36,812 bases of DNA from Agromyces bracchium (lineage in GTDB: Bacteria; Actinomycetota; Actinomycetes; Actinomycetales; Microbacteriaceae), in assembly GCF_009709675.1 (NCBI RefSeq), contig NZ_WMLB01000014.1:1-36812 (forward strand). Reading direction: 5' to 3'. The translations under genes were made by a program, and so were the position numbers. Position 1 is the stretch's first letter; every line of letters begins with the position of its first letter. The notes below the pieces were generated by a model. The model was not told the DNA's origin, ran no database searches, and saw only the letters and a program-made list of their open reading frames with translations. Below, piece by piece: positions 1-8,023 of this stretch.

Positions 1-900
1 GGCGGCGGCCACGGCGGCGGCGGCAAGGGCGGCGACTGGGGCGGCGGCGGCCACGGCGGCGGCAAGGGCGACTACGACATGGCCGTCCAGAAGATCATGA
101 GCGTCGTCAACAACTACTCCTACATCGACGACCGCGACGTGCTGAACGACCAGTCCTTCAACCAGCAGGTCTGGGCGATCGGCGAGAAGGTCGAGATCGA
201 GACCGACATCGAGAACAACTCGACCACGGCATCGGGCGACGGCGCGATCGCCGCGAGCACCGGCGCGGCGGTGGAGGCGTACAACACCGAACTGGAGGTC
301 GACATCGAGGACTCCTTCAACGAGGAGACCGAGATCAAGGTCGAGGACTCGTTCAACGACAACTCGGACCACTCGACGACCAACATCGCGGTCGACTCCT
401 TCAACACCGACAACTCGACGGACAACTCGGTCGAGATCGAGGAGTCGTTCAACGAGGAGACCGACATCGACGTCGACATCGAGGACTCCTTCAACGAGGA
501 CTCGTACAACGACGAGACCGACCTCGACGTCGACATCGAGGACTCCTTCAACGAGGACAACTCGGTGGACAACTCGACGAACACCGACGTCGACGTGGAC
601 ATCGAGGACTCGTTCCAGGTGAACGACAACTTCAGCCCGGACACCGAGATCGAGGACTCGTTCCAGGACAACTCGGACAACTCGACGAACACCGACGTCG
701 ACGTGGACGTGGAGGACTCGTTCCAGGTGAACGACAACTTCAGCCCGGACACCGACGTCGACGTCGACGTGGAGGATTCGTTCCAGCAGAACGACAACTT
801 CAGCCCTGACATCGACGACTCCTTCCAGGTGAACGACAACGCGGTCGAGACCGGCCCCGGCGACCAGGTCGCCGACAACGAGGTCGACCTCGCCCTCTGA
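1..900 (+). CDS. IniB-like acidic DSF(N/Q)-repeat protein, 5' end outside window
   Basis: The frame is open from base 1, so the start lies upstream; the first Met seen (base 79) is unlikely to be the start. The visible part begins with about 26 Gly/His/Lys-rich residues (GGGHGGGGKGGDWGG), then a short ordered-looking stretch (MAVQKIMSVVNNYSYI), then an acidic repeat region to the C-terminus. I count eleven [DE]-[DE]-S-F-[NQ]-type units plus an earlier DQSFNQQ, mixed with DNST and DVDVD runs. No membrane helix or Cys is visible. A Gly-rich protein directly before two tandem dynamin-like GTPases matches mycobacterial iniBAC, whose IniB is also Gly-rich. The defining IniB N-terminal domain would lie outside the window, so the name rests on context. 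The repeats could form a beta-solenoid or a disordered acidic brush; this is inference. A hairpin separates it from iniA. Confidence 0.7.
   Translation, partial: GGGHGGGGKGGDWGGGGHGGGKGDYDMAVQKIMSVVNNYSYIDDRDVLNDQSFNQQVWAIGEKVEIETDIENNSTTASGDGAIAASTGAAVEAYNTELEVDIEDSFNEETEIKVEDSFNDNSDHSTTNIAVDSFNTDNSTDNSVEIEESFNEETDIDVDIEDSFNEDSYNDETDLDVDIEDSFNEDNSVDNSTNTDVDVDIEDSFQVNDNFSPDTEIEDSFQDNSDNSTNTDVDVDVEDSFQVNDNFSPDTDVDVDVEDSFQQNDNFSPDIDDSFQVNDNAVETGPGDQVADNEVDLAL
604..816 (+). repeat. DNA-level tandem repeats in the DSF repeat gene
   Basis: A 44-nt segment at 604-647 recurs without change at 712-755, a period of 108 nt or 36 codons. A diverged third copy starts at 772, 60 nt later. The encoded unit is EDSFQVNDNFSPD. 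Near-identical third positions suggest recent duplication or slippage rather than only protein-level selection. Confidence 0.85.
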
Positions 901-918
901 TCCGGCTCTCAGCGGTTC

Positions 919-947
919 GGCCCGGCGCACGTCGAGTGCGCCGGGTC
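919..947 (+). terminator. Hairpin between iniB-like gene and iniA-like gene
   Basis: A perfect 10-bp stem, CCCGGCGCAC with GTGCGCCGGG, and a 5-nt loop (GTCGA) at 921-945 can be extended by one G-U and one G-C pair. It starts about 20 nt after the stop codon and ends 51 nt before the next start. No T-run follows, as is common in high-GC genomes. It could terminate partially, setting a high ratio of repeat protein to GTPases. Confidence 0.6.
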
Positions 948-998
948 GAATCGGCCTGATCTGGTTGAATCGAATGACCTCGAACGGGGAGTGCAAGG

Positions 999-2894
999 GT
1001 GCAGCAACTCATCGATCTCGTCGACCGCGGCATCGCCCTCGCGGGTGGCGGCGAGCGTCCAGACCTCCGTCGGCGGCTCGAGCACACCCGCGACCGCCTG
1101 AACGATCCGAACGTCCGCGTCATCGTCGTCGGCGAGTTCAAGCAGGGCAAGAGCCAGCTGATCAACGCGCTCGTGAACGCACCGGTGTGTCCCGTCGACG
1201 ACGACATCGCGACGGCGGTCCCCACCACGGTCCGCTACGGCGAGCGAGCCTCCGCGTCAGTCCTCTCGACGAGCGCGATCGGCGGCACCCTCGAGGCCGA
1301 CGGCCGCTCGCAGCGCAGCGAGATCGCGATCGCCGACCTGGCCCGGTACGTGTCCGAGCGCGGCGGCAGGGGCACCGAGACGGATGTCGCGTCGGCCGAG
1401 GTCCTGCTCCCCCGCAAGCTGCTGAAGAACGGCCTCACGCTGATCGACTCTCCCGGCGTCGGCGGATTGAACTCCGCGCACGCGCTGACGACGCTTGCGA
1501 CCCTCCCGTCGGCGCACGCGATGCTGTTCGTCTCCGACGCGTCGCAGGAGTACACCGAGCCCGAGATCCAGTTCCTGCGGCATGCCATGCGGATCTCGCC
1601 GAACGTCGCCTGCGTCCTCACGAAGATCGACCTGTATCCGCAGTGGCGTCGGGTCGAGCAGCTCGATCGCGGTCACCTCGACGCGATCGACCCGTCGATC
1701 CCGTTGTTCCCGGTCTCCGCCAACCTCCGGCTCGCGGCGCTCCGCGAGTCCGACACCGACCTCAACTCGGAGTCGGGTTTCCCGACGCTCGTCTCGTACC
1801 TGCGGCGCGACGTGGTGGGCAGGGCCGAACTCCTCCAGCGTCGATCGGCGGCCGCGGACCTGGTGTCGACGACAGAGCACCTCCGGCTCTCGATGGACTC
1901 CGAGCTCAGCGCGCTCCTGAACCCCGAACGCACCCCGGAGATGCTCGCGAGGCTCGAGACCACGAAATCGCGCGCCGACGAGCTGCGCCGCAACTCGGCC
2001 AGGTGGCAGATCACGCTGAACGACGGCGCGACCGACCTGATCGCCGACATGGAGCACGACCTCCGCGACCGGCTCCGCACGATCCAGCGCGAGGCGGAGG
2101 AGGCGATCGACGAGGGCGACCCCGGACCGATCTGGGACGAACTCGTCGACTGGTTCGAGCAGCGCGTTTCCTCGGCGGTCACCGACACCTTCGTCTGGAC
2201 CCAGGAGCGGGCGCAGTGGCTCTCGGCCAAGGTGGCGCGGCACTTCGACGAGGAGGAGGTCACGCTCCCCCAGATCCACGTGGACGACACGCACGAGGTG
2301 CTCGACGCCGTCGACGACATGTCCGAGCTCGATCCCGGACGACTCGGCCCGATGCAGAAGTTCTACATCGGGCTCCGCGGGTCGTACGGCGGCGTGCTGA
2401 TGGTGGGCATCATCACCAGCATCATCGGGATGTCCCTCATCAACCCGCTCTCGCTGGCCGCGGGCGCGGTGATCGGCCGCAAGGCCTACAAGGAGGACGT
2501 CGAGAACCGGCTCCAGCGTCGCCGGGCCGAGGCGAAGTCGCTCATCCGGCGACAGGTCGACGAGATCATCTTCCAGGTCGGCAAGCAGCTGCGAGATCGC
2601 CTGCGGCTCGTGCAGCGCATCACGCGCGACCACTTCACGGCGATCGCCGAGGAGCACCATCGGTCGCTCGCCGACTCCGTCCTGGCCGCGCAGAAGGCCG
2701 CGAACATGTACGCGGCCGACCGCGATCAGCGGATCCAGCAACTGCGTTCGGACCTCAAGCAGGTCGACGCGCTCTCCAGCAGGGCGAAGGCGATCGACGG
2801 CGCGACCGCGTCCGCCGACCGTGCGCGGCATTCCGCCGCGTCGGCGGCGGAGGCCGACACGGCGTCGGCGACCGCCGGAAGCGGCCAGGCGTGA
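999..2894 (+). CDS. iniA: Dynamin-like GTPase, IniA type
   Basis: A 631-aa bacterial dynamin-like protein. The GTPase motifs are intact: P-loop GEFKQGKS (45-52), switch-I threonines in ATAVPTTV, DSPG (from 150) and TKID (208-211). A long helical region follows. Near residues 455-498 lies a hydrophobic patch (GGVLMVGIITSIIGMSLI) flanked by basic residues, where bacterial dynamins insert into lipid. The coiled, charged C-terminus ends in an Ala-rich tail. The GTG start is chosen because GGGGAG lies 8 nt upstream. The stop overlaps the iniC start by 4 nt, so translation is probably coupled. IniA of mycobacteria is known to bind and remodel membranes and to be induced by cell-wall drugs; that this protein does the same is inference from the GTPase pair plus repeat protein. 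Confidence 0.82.
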   Translation: MQQLIDLVDRGIALAGGGERPDLRRRLEHTRDRLNDPNVRVIVVGEFKQGKSQLINALVNAPVCPVDDDIATAVPTTVRYGERASASVLSTSAIGGTLEADGRSQRSEIAIADLARYVSERGGRGTETDVASAEVLLPRKLLKNGLTLIDSPGVGGLNSAHALTTLATLPSAHAMLFVSDASQEYTEPEIQFLRHAMRISPNVACVLTKIDLYPQWRRVEQLDRGHLDAIDPSIPLFPVSANLRLAALRESDTDLNSESGFPTLVSYLRRDVVGRAELLQRRSAAADLVSTTEHLRLSMDSELSALLNPERTPEMLARLETTKSRADELRRNSARWQITLNDGATDLIADMEHDLRDRLRTIQREAEEAIDEGDPGPIWDELVDWFEQRVSSAVTDTFVWTQERAQWLSAKVARHFDEEEVTLPQIHVDDTHEVLDAVDDMSELDPGRLGPMQKFYIGLRGSYGGVLMVGIITSIIGMSLINPLSLAAGAVIGRKAYKEDVENRLQRRRAEAKSLIRRQVDEIIFQVGKQLRDRLRLVQRITRDHFTAIAEEHHRSLADSVLAAQKAANMYAADRDQRIQQLRSDLKQVDALSSRAKAIDGATASADRARHSAASAAEADTASATAGSGQA

Positions 2895-4555
2895 GCGCAC
2901 GCCTCCTCGAGCAGGCCGACGAGCTCCTCGAACTCGCCGCGGATCGGGTCGGAGGCGACGCCGTCGCGCTGCAGCGCATCAGGGCGCAGCAGGCGCGCCT
3001 CCGGGAGCCGCTCCGAGTCGCGATCGCCGGCATGGTGAAGGCCGGCAAGTCGACGCTCCTCAACGCCGTGATCGGCGAGGAGATCGCGCCCACGGACGCC
3101 GGCGAGTGCACGAAGGTGATCGTCTGGTATCGGCACGGCGCATCGCCGAGCATCACCGTGCACCTCAGGGACGGCGGGATCCGCGCGCTTCCGATCCGTC
3201 GCATCGACGGGCGGCTGGTGATCGACCTCGAGCCGTCGAGACCGGAGGACGTCGACCGCGTCGTCGTCGAATGGCCCTCGAGACGACTCGAGGATGTCAC
3301 GCTCATCGACACGCCCGGCATCGCGTCGCTCTCCTCCGGCATCTCGGCTCGGTCGGCGGCGTTCCTCACCCCGGAGTCCGACTCATCGGAGGCGGATGCG
3401 GTCGTCTACCTCACCCGGCACATGCACTCCGCCGACGTGGGCTTCCTGTCCGCCTTCCACGACACGGCGGTCGCCCGCTCGCGCACGGTGAACGCGATCG
3501 CCGTCCTCTCGCGCGCGGACGAGATCGGCGCCGGCCGGATCGACGCCCTGCTCTCTGCGAGGACGATCGCGGAGCGCTATCGGACCGACGGCTCCCTGAG
3601 GTCGCTCGCGCTCGACGTCGTTCCCATCGCGGGCCTGCTCGCGCAATCCGCGCGGACCCTCCGCGAGCACGAGTTCGACGCGCTCCGCCGCCTGGCGGGG
3701 CTCGGCCGGAGCGCGCGCGAGCGGATGCTGGTCTCGGTCGACCGCTTCGTGCGCGACGACGCTCCGATCGACGTCTCGGCCGAGGAGCGACGGAACCTGC
3801 TCGAGCGGTTCGGCATGTTCGGGATCAGGATGGCCGCGGTATCGATCCGCGCCGGGAACCACGACTCCACAGCACTCGCCGACGAGCTCTACCGGCGTTC
3901 GGGGATGGAGGAGCTGATCCGCCTCGTCGGCGACCAGTTCCGTTCCCGCGCCGACGTGCTCAAGGCGAGTTCGGCGCTCGCCGCGCTCCGTGCACTGCTC
4001 GCCGAGCGCCCTCCTCCCGAGGCGACGGCCATCCGGCGCTCGATCGAGCGGCTCGAGTCGAATGCGCACGAGCTCCGCGAGCTGGCCCTGCTCTCGGATG
4101 CGCGGACCGTCGGCCTCGGGCTCCCGCCGGCCGAGGGCGAGGAAGCCGAGCGACTCGTCGGCGCCGCGGGCACCGGTGCGGCGGAGCGGTTGGGACTGCC
4201 GCCCGACACCCCCGCCGACGAACTGCACCGCGCGGCGACCGCCGCATTGCATCGGTGGCGCACACTGGCGGGCAGCCCGCTGCTCGACCGGCCCGCCGTC
4301 GAGGCGTGCGACGTCGTGACGCGCACGTGCGAGGCGCTCGTGGTCGGCGCGGCATCCGGCTCAGTGCAGCGTCGCCGGCTGCACCTGGCCCCGAGTGCGG
4401 AACCATCGGTTGGCACCCGGGAGGAGGCTGGCGACCCACGCGCCGACCGCGAGACCGAGCCCGCCGAGGAGGAGCGCCTCGACCAGGATCCCGAACTCGG
4501 TGACGGTGAGGAAGGCGCTGCCGATGAGCGCCGCTCCAGCGTGCACCAGGAGTAG
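2891..4555 (+). CDS. iniC: Dynamin-like GTPase, IniC type
   Basis: A 554-aa dynamin-family GTPase starting at the GTG inside the iniA stop (GTGA overlap). Motifs: P-loop GMVKAGKS (47-54), a switch-I Thr in GECTKV, DTPG (from 140), and AVLSRADEIG around residue 205 where canonical proteins have T/NKxD, so the guanine-specificity motif is divergent. No strong membrane patch is seen; in dynamin pairs one partner often lacks it. Residues up to about 490 look like family sequence. The last ~64 residues (bases 4361-4555) are the antisense reading of the facing membrane-protein gene and rich in E/R, so they may be a read-through tail after loss of the native stop. It probably acts as a hetero-oligomer with IniA. 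Confidence 0.78.
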   Translation: MSARLLEQADELLELAADRVGGDAVALQRIRAQQARLREPLRVAIAGMVKAGKSTLLNAVIGEEIAPTDAGECTKVIVWYRHGASPSITVHLRDGGIRALPIRRIDGRLVIDLEPSRPEDVDRVVVEWPSRRLEDVTLIDTPGIASLSSGISARSAAFLTPESDSSEADAVVYLTRHMHSADVGFLSAFHDTAVARSRTVNAIAVLSRADEIGAGRIDALLSARTIAERYRTDGSLRSLALDVVPIAGLLAQSARTLREHEFDALRRLAGLGRSARERMLVSVDRFVRDDAPIDVSAEERRNLLERFGMFGIRMAAVSIRAGNHDSTALADELYRRSGMEELIRLVGDQFRSRADVLKASSALAALRALLAERPPPEATAIRRSIERLESNAHELRELALLSDARTVGLGLPPAEGEEAERLVGAAGTGAAERLGLPPDTPADELHRAATAALHRWRTLAGSPLLDRPAVEACDVVTRTCEALVVGAASGSVQRRRLHLAPSAEPSVGTREEAGDPRADRETEPAEEERLDQDPELGDGEEGAADERRSSVHQE

Positions 4556-5071
4556 CGCGAGCTGCGCCCACCTGGCCCCTCCGCGCCGGTTCAGCATCAT
4601 CGCGAGCAGGATCGCCTCGACCGTGACGACGATGCCCAGGCTCGCGATGCAGGTCCAGTAGATGAGGTTCACGAGGGACGTGATCGACGCCTCGTCGTAC
4701 CCTGGCGAGAGTCGCAGCAGCGTCTCCTCGAGCTCGCCGGCGATCGCCTCGTGCGAGAGGAAGGCGATGAGCATCGCCGCGGCGACTGCGACGAAGCTCG
4801 ACAGCCAGAGCACTCGCGAGGTCCTCACCGAGCGGGGCGGGGGGACGGACTTGAGCACGGGCGGACGCCGGTCGTCCGAGAGGCTCGGCCGCTCCGGCGG
4901 CGGCGCCCCGTCGTCGCCGGCGCCCTCGGGCACACCGCCCGGTGCCGTGGCGGTCGCCTCATCGCGCGCGTGCGCCGGTTCGGTTCCGGACGACGTCTCG
5001 CCGACCGCCTCGTCGTCGAGCACGTCGTCCTGGTGCGGCGGACGCTGGTTCCCCCCGGAAGCGTCGGTCAT
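4361..5071 (-). CDS. Four-helix membrane protein, unknown function
   Basis: A 236-aa protein I do not recognise. Residues 1-85 are hydrophilic, acidic and Pro-rich, likely disordered and cytosolic. Four hydrophobic segments follow: about 87-107, 130-160, 168-190 and 194-217, then a short basic tail (NRWFRTRGQ). The second contains VNLIYWTCIASLG and the last an ALLLGGLGLAVG Gly-zipper-like stretch. The ATG at 5071 has no Shine-Dalgarno sequence but is preceded by TAGGCT ending 6 nt upstream, so it is probably leaderless. That promoter overlaps the stop of the SseB gene. Its 3' end converges with and overlaps iniC by 195 nt; the smooth hydrophobic pattern within the overlap suggests this strand is the conserved one. 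A role with the dynamin module is possible but unproven. Confidence 0.75.
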   Translation of the reverse strand: MTDASGGNQRPPHQDDVLDDEAVGETSSGTEPAHARDEATATAPGGVPEGAGDDGAPPPERPSLSDDRRPPVLKSVPPPRSVRTSRVLWLSSFVAVAAAMLIAFLSHEAIAGELEETLLRLSPGYDEASITSLVNLIYWTCIASLGIVVTVEAILLAMMLNRRGGARWAQLALLLVHAGAALIGSAFLTVTEFGILVEALLLGGLGLAVGAWVASLLPGANRWFRTRGQVQPATLH

Positions 5072-5077
5072 GCCGTC

Positions 5078-5083
5078 AGCCTA
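5078..5083 (-). promoter_or_regulatory. Leaderless -10 of the membrane protein gene
   Basis: TAGGCT on the minus strand, then 6 nt, then the ATG at 5071. The hexamer covers the TAG stop of the upstream SseB gene. No Shine-Dalgarno sequence is present. Confidence 0.6.
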
Positions 5084-5887
5084 GGACAGGGGCCCCGGTG
5101 GGGGCGGGTCCGCCTCGCCCGCCACGAGGCGGACCGTGAGCGAGTCCACGCCGGTCGCGATGGCGTCGTCGGCCGCCCAGCGCCGCGCGAGCCGCGCCGT
5201 GGTCGCATCCAGTTCGGTCCGCGTGAGCCCGGCGACCAGGCGCAGTCGGACCACGAGTTCCGGACCCTGCAGGCGCGCGCCGGGATCCCCGGCCACGAGG
5301 TCCACGCCCAGCACCGCGAGCTCGCCGCCGATGGATCGCTCGAACGCCTCGCGCACGCTCGACGATTCGGCGGGCGGATGCCACGGCTGCTGCTGCGCCA
5401 CCGCCCACACAGCCGGCCGGCGCAGCACGAACTCGGTCGGCGAGCCGGGGTCGAGCACGACGAGCTCGGTGCCGTCGTCGGCCGCGGCGAGCGCGACGCG
5501 CACGCCGTCGGCGGGCACGGGGCGCGCGACCGGGTTCCACCGGTTCATCGCCTCGACCGAGCCGAACACGGGCAGCACCCGCCGTCCGTCCGGTCCCTCG
5601 ACGGTGACGATCGAGAGCTCCTGGCTCTTGTCGACGGCGTGCCCGTGCGCGCCGATCTCGGTCCCGCCGTCGCCGAGCTCGGCGAGCAGCGGGATCAGCA
5701 GGCGCGCCGCACCGAACGCGGCGACGACGTCGGCCTGCCCGCCCTCGCCGGAACGGAAGCGGGCGAGCGCCGCACCGAGCGCCTCCGGCATCCGCCCGTC
5801 GTCGGACGCGTGCGGGTTCGACTGGAACGACCGGCCGGCCCACGGGCGCCCGGCGGAGTCGGCCGCGGGGTCAGTGGGATGCGACAT
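5081..5887 (-). CDS. SseB family protein
   Basis: A 268-aa protein with an SseB N-terminal-type domain, recognised by a stretch of about residues 35-135 ([10 protein letters not shown]...LLIPLLAEL...[28 protein letters not shown]) and a second, variable C-terminal half. The ATG at 5887 is chosen because GAGG lies 6 nt upstream and the start overlaps the priA stop by 17 nt; the longer open frame would run 57 nt further into priA. SseB-like proteins are widespread in Actinobacteria next to his genes, but their biochemical role is unknown. The overlap suggests co-translation with priA. Confidence 0.8.
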   Translation of the reverse strand: MSHPTDPAADSAGRPWAGRSFQSNPHASDDGRMPEALGAALARFRSGEGGQADVVAAFGAARLLIPLLAELGDGGTEIGAHGHAVDKSQELSIVTVEGPDGRRVLPVFGSVEAMNRWNPVARPVPADGVRVALAAADDGTELVVLDPGSPTEFVLRRPAVWAVAQQQPWHPPAESSSVREAFERSIGGELAVLGVDLVAGDPGARLQGPELVVRLRLVAGLTRTELDATTARLARRWAADDAIATGVDSLTVRLVAGEADPPPPGPLS

Positions 5888-6617
5888 CCAGCGCCTCGGG
5901 CAGCGTGAACGCGCCCGCGTAGAGGGCCTTGCCGATGATGGCACCCTCCAGGCCCTGCGGCACCAGCTGGCGCAGCGCCGCGATGTCGTCGAGGCTCGAC
6001 ACCCCGCCCGAGGCGATGACGGGCCGCCGGGTGCGCTCCATGATCTGGCGCAGCAGGTCGACGTTGGGGCCCTGCAGCGTGCCGTCCTTGGTGACGTCCG
6101 TCACGACGTACCTGGCTGCGCCGGCATCCTCGAGGCGGTCCATGACCTGCCAGAGGTCGCCGCCGTCCTTGGTCCAGCCGCGGGCGGCGAGCGTCGTGCC
6201 GCGGACGTCGAGGCCGATCGCGATCGCCTCGCCGTACTGCGCGATGACGGATGCCGCCCACTCGGGGTTCTCGAGGGCCGCGGTGCCGAGGTTGATGCGC
6301 TTCGCGCCGATCTCGAGGGCGTTCTCGAGCGACCGGTCATCGCGGATGCCGCCGGAGAGCTCGACGTTGACACCGCGGACCTGGCGGATGACCTTCTTCA
6401 GGATCCCGGCGTTCGAGCCGCGCCCGAACGCGGCGTCGAGGTCGACGAGGTGGATCCACTCGGCGCCCTGGTCGGCCCAGTCGGCGGCCGCGTCGACCGG
6501 GTCGCCGTAGTTCGTCTCGGTCCCCGCCTCGCCCTGGGTCAGGCGGACCGCCTTGCCTCCCGCCACGTCGACTGCCGGAAGCAGCACCAGGCGGGGGGTC
6601 TTGCTGAACTCACTCAT
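5871..6617 (-). CDS. priA: Phosphoribosyl isomerase (HisA/PriA)
   Basis: A 248-aa TIM-barrel isomerase converting ProFAR to PRFAR in histidine synthesis. Visible residues: Asp17 in [13 protein letters not shown] with Arg25, Asp137 in GLDVRG, Trp148 in RGWTKDGG, and Asp174 in VVTDVTKDG, matching the catalytic pair and the loop residues of actinobacterial PriA. In Actinobacteria lacking trpF the enzyme also isomerises phosphoribosyl anthranilate; whether trpF is missing here cannot be seen. The start ([12 protein letters not shown]) has GAGGAC upstream; the open frame continues further 5' but without family similarity. It lies 113 nt after hisH with its own candidate promoter at 6671-6676. Confidence 0.93.
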   Translation of the reverse strand: MSEFSKTPRLVLLPAVDVAGGKAVRLTQGEAGTETNYGDPVDAAADWADQGAEWIHLVDLDAAFGRGSNAGILKKVIRQVRGVNVELSGGIRDDRSLENALEIGAKRINLGTAALENPEWAASVIAQYGEAIAIGLDVRGTTLAARGWTKDGGDLWQVMDRLEDAGAARYVVTDVTKDGTLQGPNVDLLRQIMERTRRPVIASGGVSSLDDIAALRQLVPQGLEGAIIGKALYAGAFTLPEALDVASH

Positions 6618-6670
6618 CACTGTCCTCGAATCGGATGCCGCGGAAGGCGCGGCCTCGGCACAGTCACAGC

Positions 6671-6676
6671 ATCCTA
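6671..6676 (-). promoter_or_regulatory. Candidate -10 of priA
   Basis: TAGGAT lies in the 113-bp hisH-priA spacer, about 54 nt before the start codon. No convincing -35 is seen 17 nt upstream. It would allow priA-sseB expression apart from hisCBH. Confidence 0.35.
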
Positions 6677-6730
6677 GTCCGCACCGGCACGCCGTGACGC
6701 ATCGAAGGTCTCGCGGGGTCGCGCCCGGCC

Positions 6731-7369
6731 TCAGCCGAGCGAGCCGATCCAGTTCGAGAGCAGTCGGATGCCGGCATCCGACGACTTCTCCGGGTGGAAC
6801 TGGGTCGCCGAGAGCGGGCCGTTCTCGACCGCGGCGAGGAAGCGCCCGCCGTGCTCGGCCCACGTCAGCTTCGGCTGCGGGAAGGGCGGGATGACGTCGA
6901 GGTTCCACGCCTGCGCCCCGTACGAGTGCACGAAGTAGAAGCGCTCATCCTGGAGGCCCTCGAACAGCACCGAACCCGGGTCGGGCTGCACCGTGTTCCA
7001 GCCCATGTGCGGCAGCACCTCGCTCGGCAGTTCGGTGACGACGCCCGGCCATTCGCCGAGCCCTTCGGTGTCGACGCCGCGCTCGACGCCGTGCTCGAAC
7101 ATGACCTGCATGCCGACGCAGATGCCGAGCACGGGCCGGCCGCCCGCGAGACGTCGGTCGATGAGCTCGTCGCCGCGCACCGAGCGCAGGCCCTCCATGA
7201 CGGCGGCGAACGCTCCGACGCCGGGGACCACGAGCCCGTCGGCCTCCATCACCGCTCGGCGCTCGGACGTGAGCTCGACCTCGGCACCTGCACGTTCGAG
7301 CGCCTTGACGGCCGAGTGCACGTTGCCGGAGCCGTGGTCGAGCACGGCGACGCGCCGCGTCGCGGTCAC
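6731..7369 (-). CDS. hisH: Imidazole glycerol phosphate synthase, glutaminase subunit
   Basis: A 212-aa class I glutamine amidotransferase. Nucleophile Cys84 sits in LGICVGMQ, with the partner His192 and Glu194 in QFHPEKS; the N-terminus [13 protein letters not shown] is typical. It supplies ammonia to HisF (not in this window) to form IGP and AICAR. The GTG start overlaps the hisB stop (GTGA, 7366-7369), so translation is coupled. A 20-bp perfect palindrome with GGATGCC arms lies in the coding sequence near the 3' end (6763-6782). Confidence 0.95.
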   Translation of the reverse strand: MTATRRVAVLDHGSGNVHSAVKALERAGAEVELTSERRAVMEADGLVVPGVGAFAAVMEGLRSVRGDELIDRRLAGGRPVLGICVGMQVMFEHGVERGVDTEGLGEWPGVVTELPSEVLPHMGWNTVQPDPGSVLFEGLQDERFYFVHSYGAQAWNLDVIPPFPQPKLTWAEHGGRFLAAVENGPLSATQFHPEKSSDAGIRLLSNWIGSLG

Positions 7370-7980
7370 AGGGCGCCCTTGGTCGACGGGATGCCGGCGA
7401 CGAGGGGATCGAACGCCTTGGCCTGGCGGAACGCGCGCGCGAAGGCCTTGAACTCCGCCTCGGCGATGTGATGCGGGTCGCGCCCGCCGAGCACGTTGAC
7501 GTGCACGGTGAGTCCCGCGTTGAACGTGATCGCCTCGAACACGTGCCGGACCATCGACCCGGTGAAGTGTCCGCCGATGAGGTGGAACTCGAAGCCCGCC
7601 GGCTCGCCCGTGTGCACCAAGTACGGCCGGCCGGAGATGTCGACCACCGCCTGTGCGAGCGCCTCGTCGAGCGGCACGAGCGCGTCGCCGTACCGCGAGA
7701 TGCCGCGCTTGTCGCCGAGCGCCTGGCGGATCGCCTGTCCGAGCACGATCCCGACGTCTTCGACCGTGTGGTGCACGTCGATCTCGATGTCGCCCTTCGC
7801 CCGCACGGTGAGGTCGGTGAGCGAGTGCTTGGCGAACGCGGTCAGCAGGTGGTCGTAGAACGGCACGCTCGTCTCGATGTCGCTCGTGCCGGTGCCGTCG
7901 AGGTCGATCGAGAGGTCGATGCTCGACTCGCTGGTCTCGCGCTGCACGCGCGCGGTGCGCGCGGGGCGGTCGGTGCTCAT
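7366..7980 (-). CDS. hisB: Imidazoleglycerol-phosphate dehydratase
   Basis: A 204-aa monofunctional dehydratase; the phosphatase half found in E. coli HisB is absent, as usual in Actinobacteria. The paired Mn-binding motifs are present: DVHHTVED (68-75) and [13 protein letters not shown] near the C-terminus, plus FYDHLL near residue 41. It catalyses the sixth step of histidine synthesis, forming imidazole-acetol phosphate for HisC, encoded just upstream. The ATG has no Shine-Dalgarno sequence; TAGGAT ends 6 nt before it, so an internal leaderless transcript in the his operon is likely. Confidence 0.95.
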   Translation of the reverse strand: MSTDRPARTARVQRETSESSIDLSIDLDGTGTSDIETSVPFYDHLLTAFAKHSLTDLTVRAKGDIEIDVHHTVEDVGIVLGQAIRQALGDKRGISRYGDALVPLDEALAQAVVDISGRPYLVHTGEPAGFEFHLIGGHFTGSMVRHVFEAITFNAGLTVHVNVLGGRDPHHIAEAEFKAFARAFRQAKAFDPLVAGIPSTKGAL

Positions 7981-7986
7981 GGGGTC

Positions 7987-7992
7987 ATCCTA
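7987..7992 (-). promoter_or_regulatory. Leaderless -10 of hisB
   Basis: TAGGAT followed by 6 nt (GACCCC) and the hisB ATG, inside the 43-nt hisC-hisB gap. Confidence 0.55.
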
Positions 7993-8023
7993 TTCGGCAG
8001 GTCGGGGAGGATTCCGGGCTCGA

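Noticed and set aside
120..878. A 252-aa minus-strand frame through the DSF repeat gene
   Set aside because: It is the antisense of a low-complexity repeat with Ser/Thr-rich output; the plus strand extends to the window edge and has the ini context.
292..878. CRISPR-like array in the repetitive 5' gene
   Set aside because: Repeats are in frame, unevenly spaced and code for a protein; there are no unique spacers of constant length.
965..4555. A single 1196-aa open frame covering both dynamin genes
   Set aside because: Up to 2890 it is the shadow of iniA, which has intact GTPase motifs in another frame. Only the part from GTG 2891 (iniC) is coding.
5871..6908. Longer PriA (345 aa)
   Set aside because: The extra 97 residues overlap hisH and show no family likeness; GAGGAC precedes the ATG at 6617.
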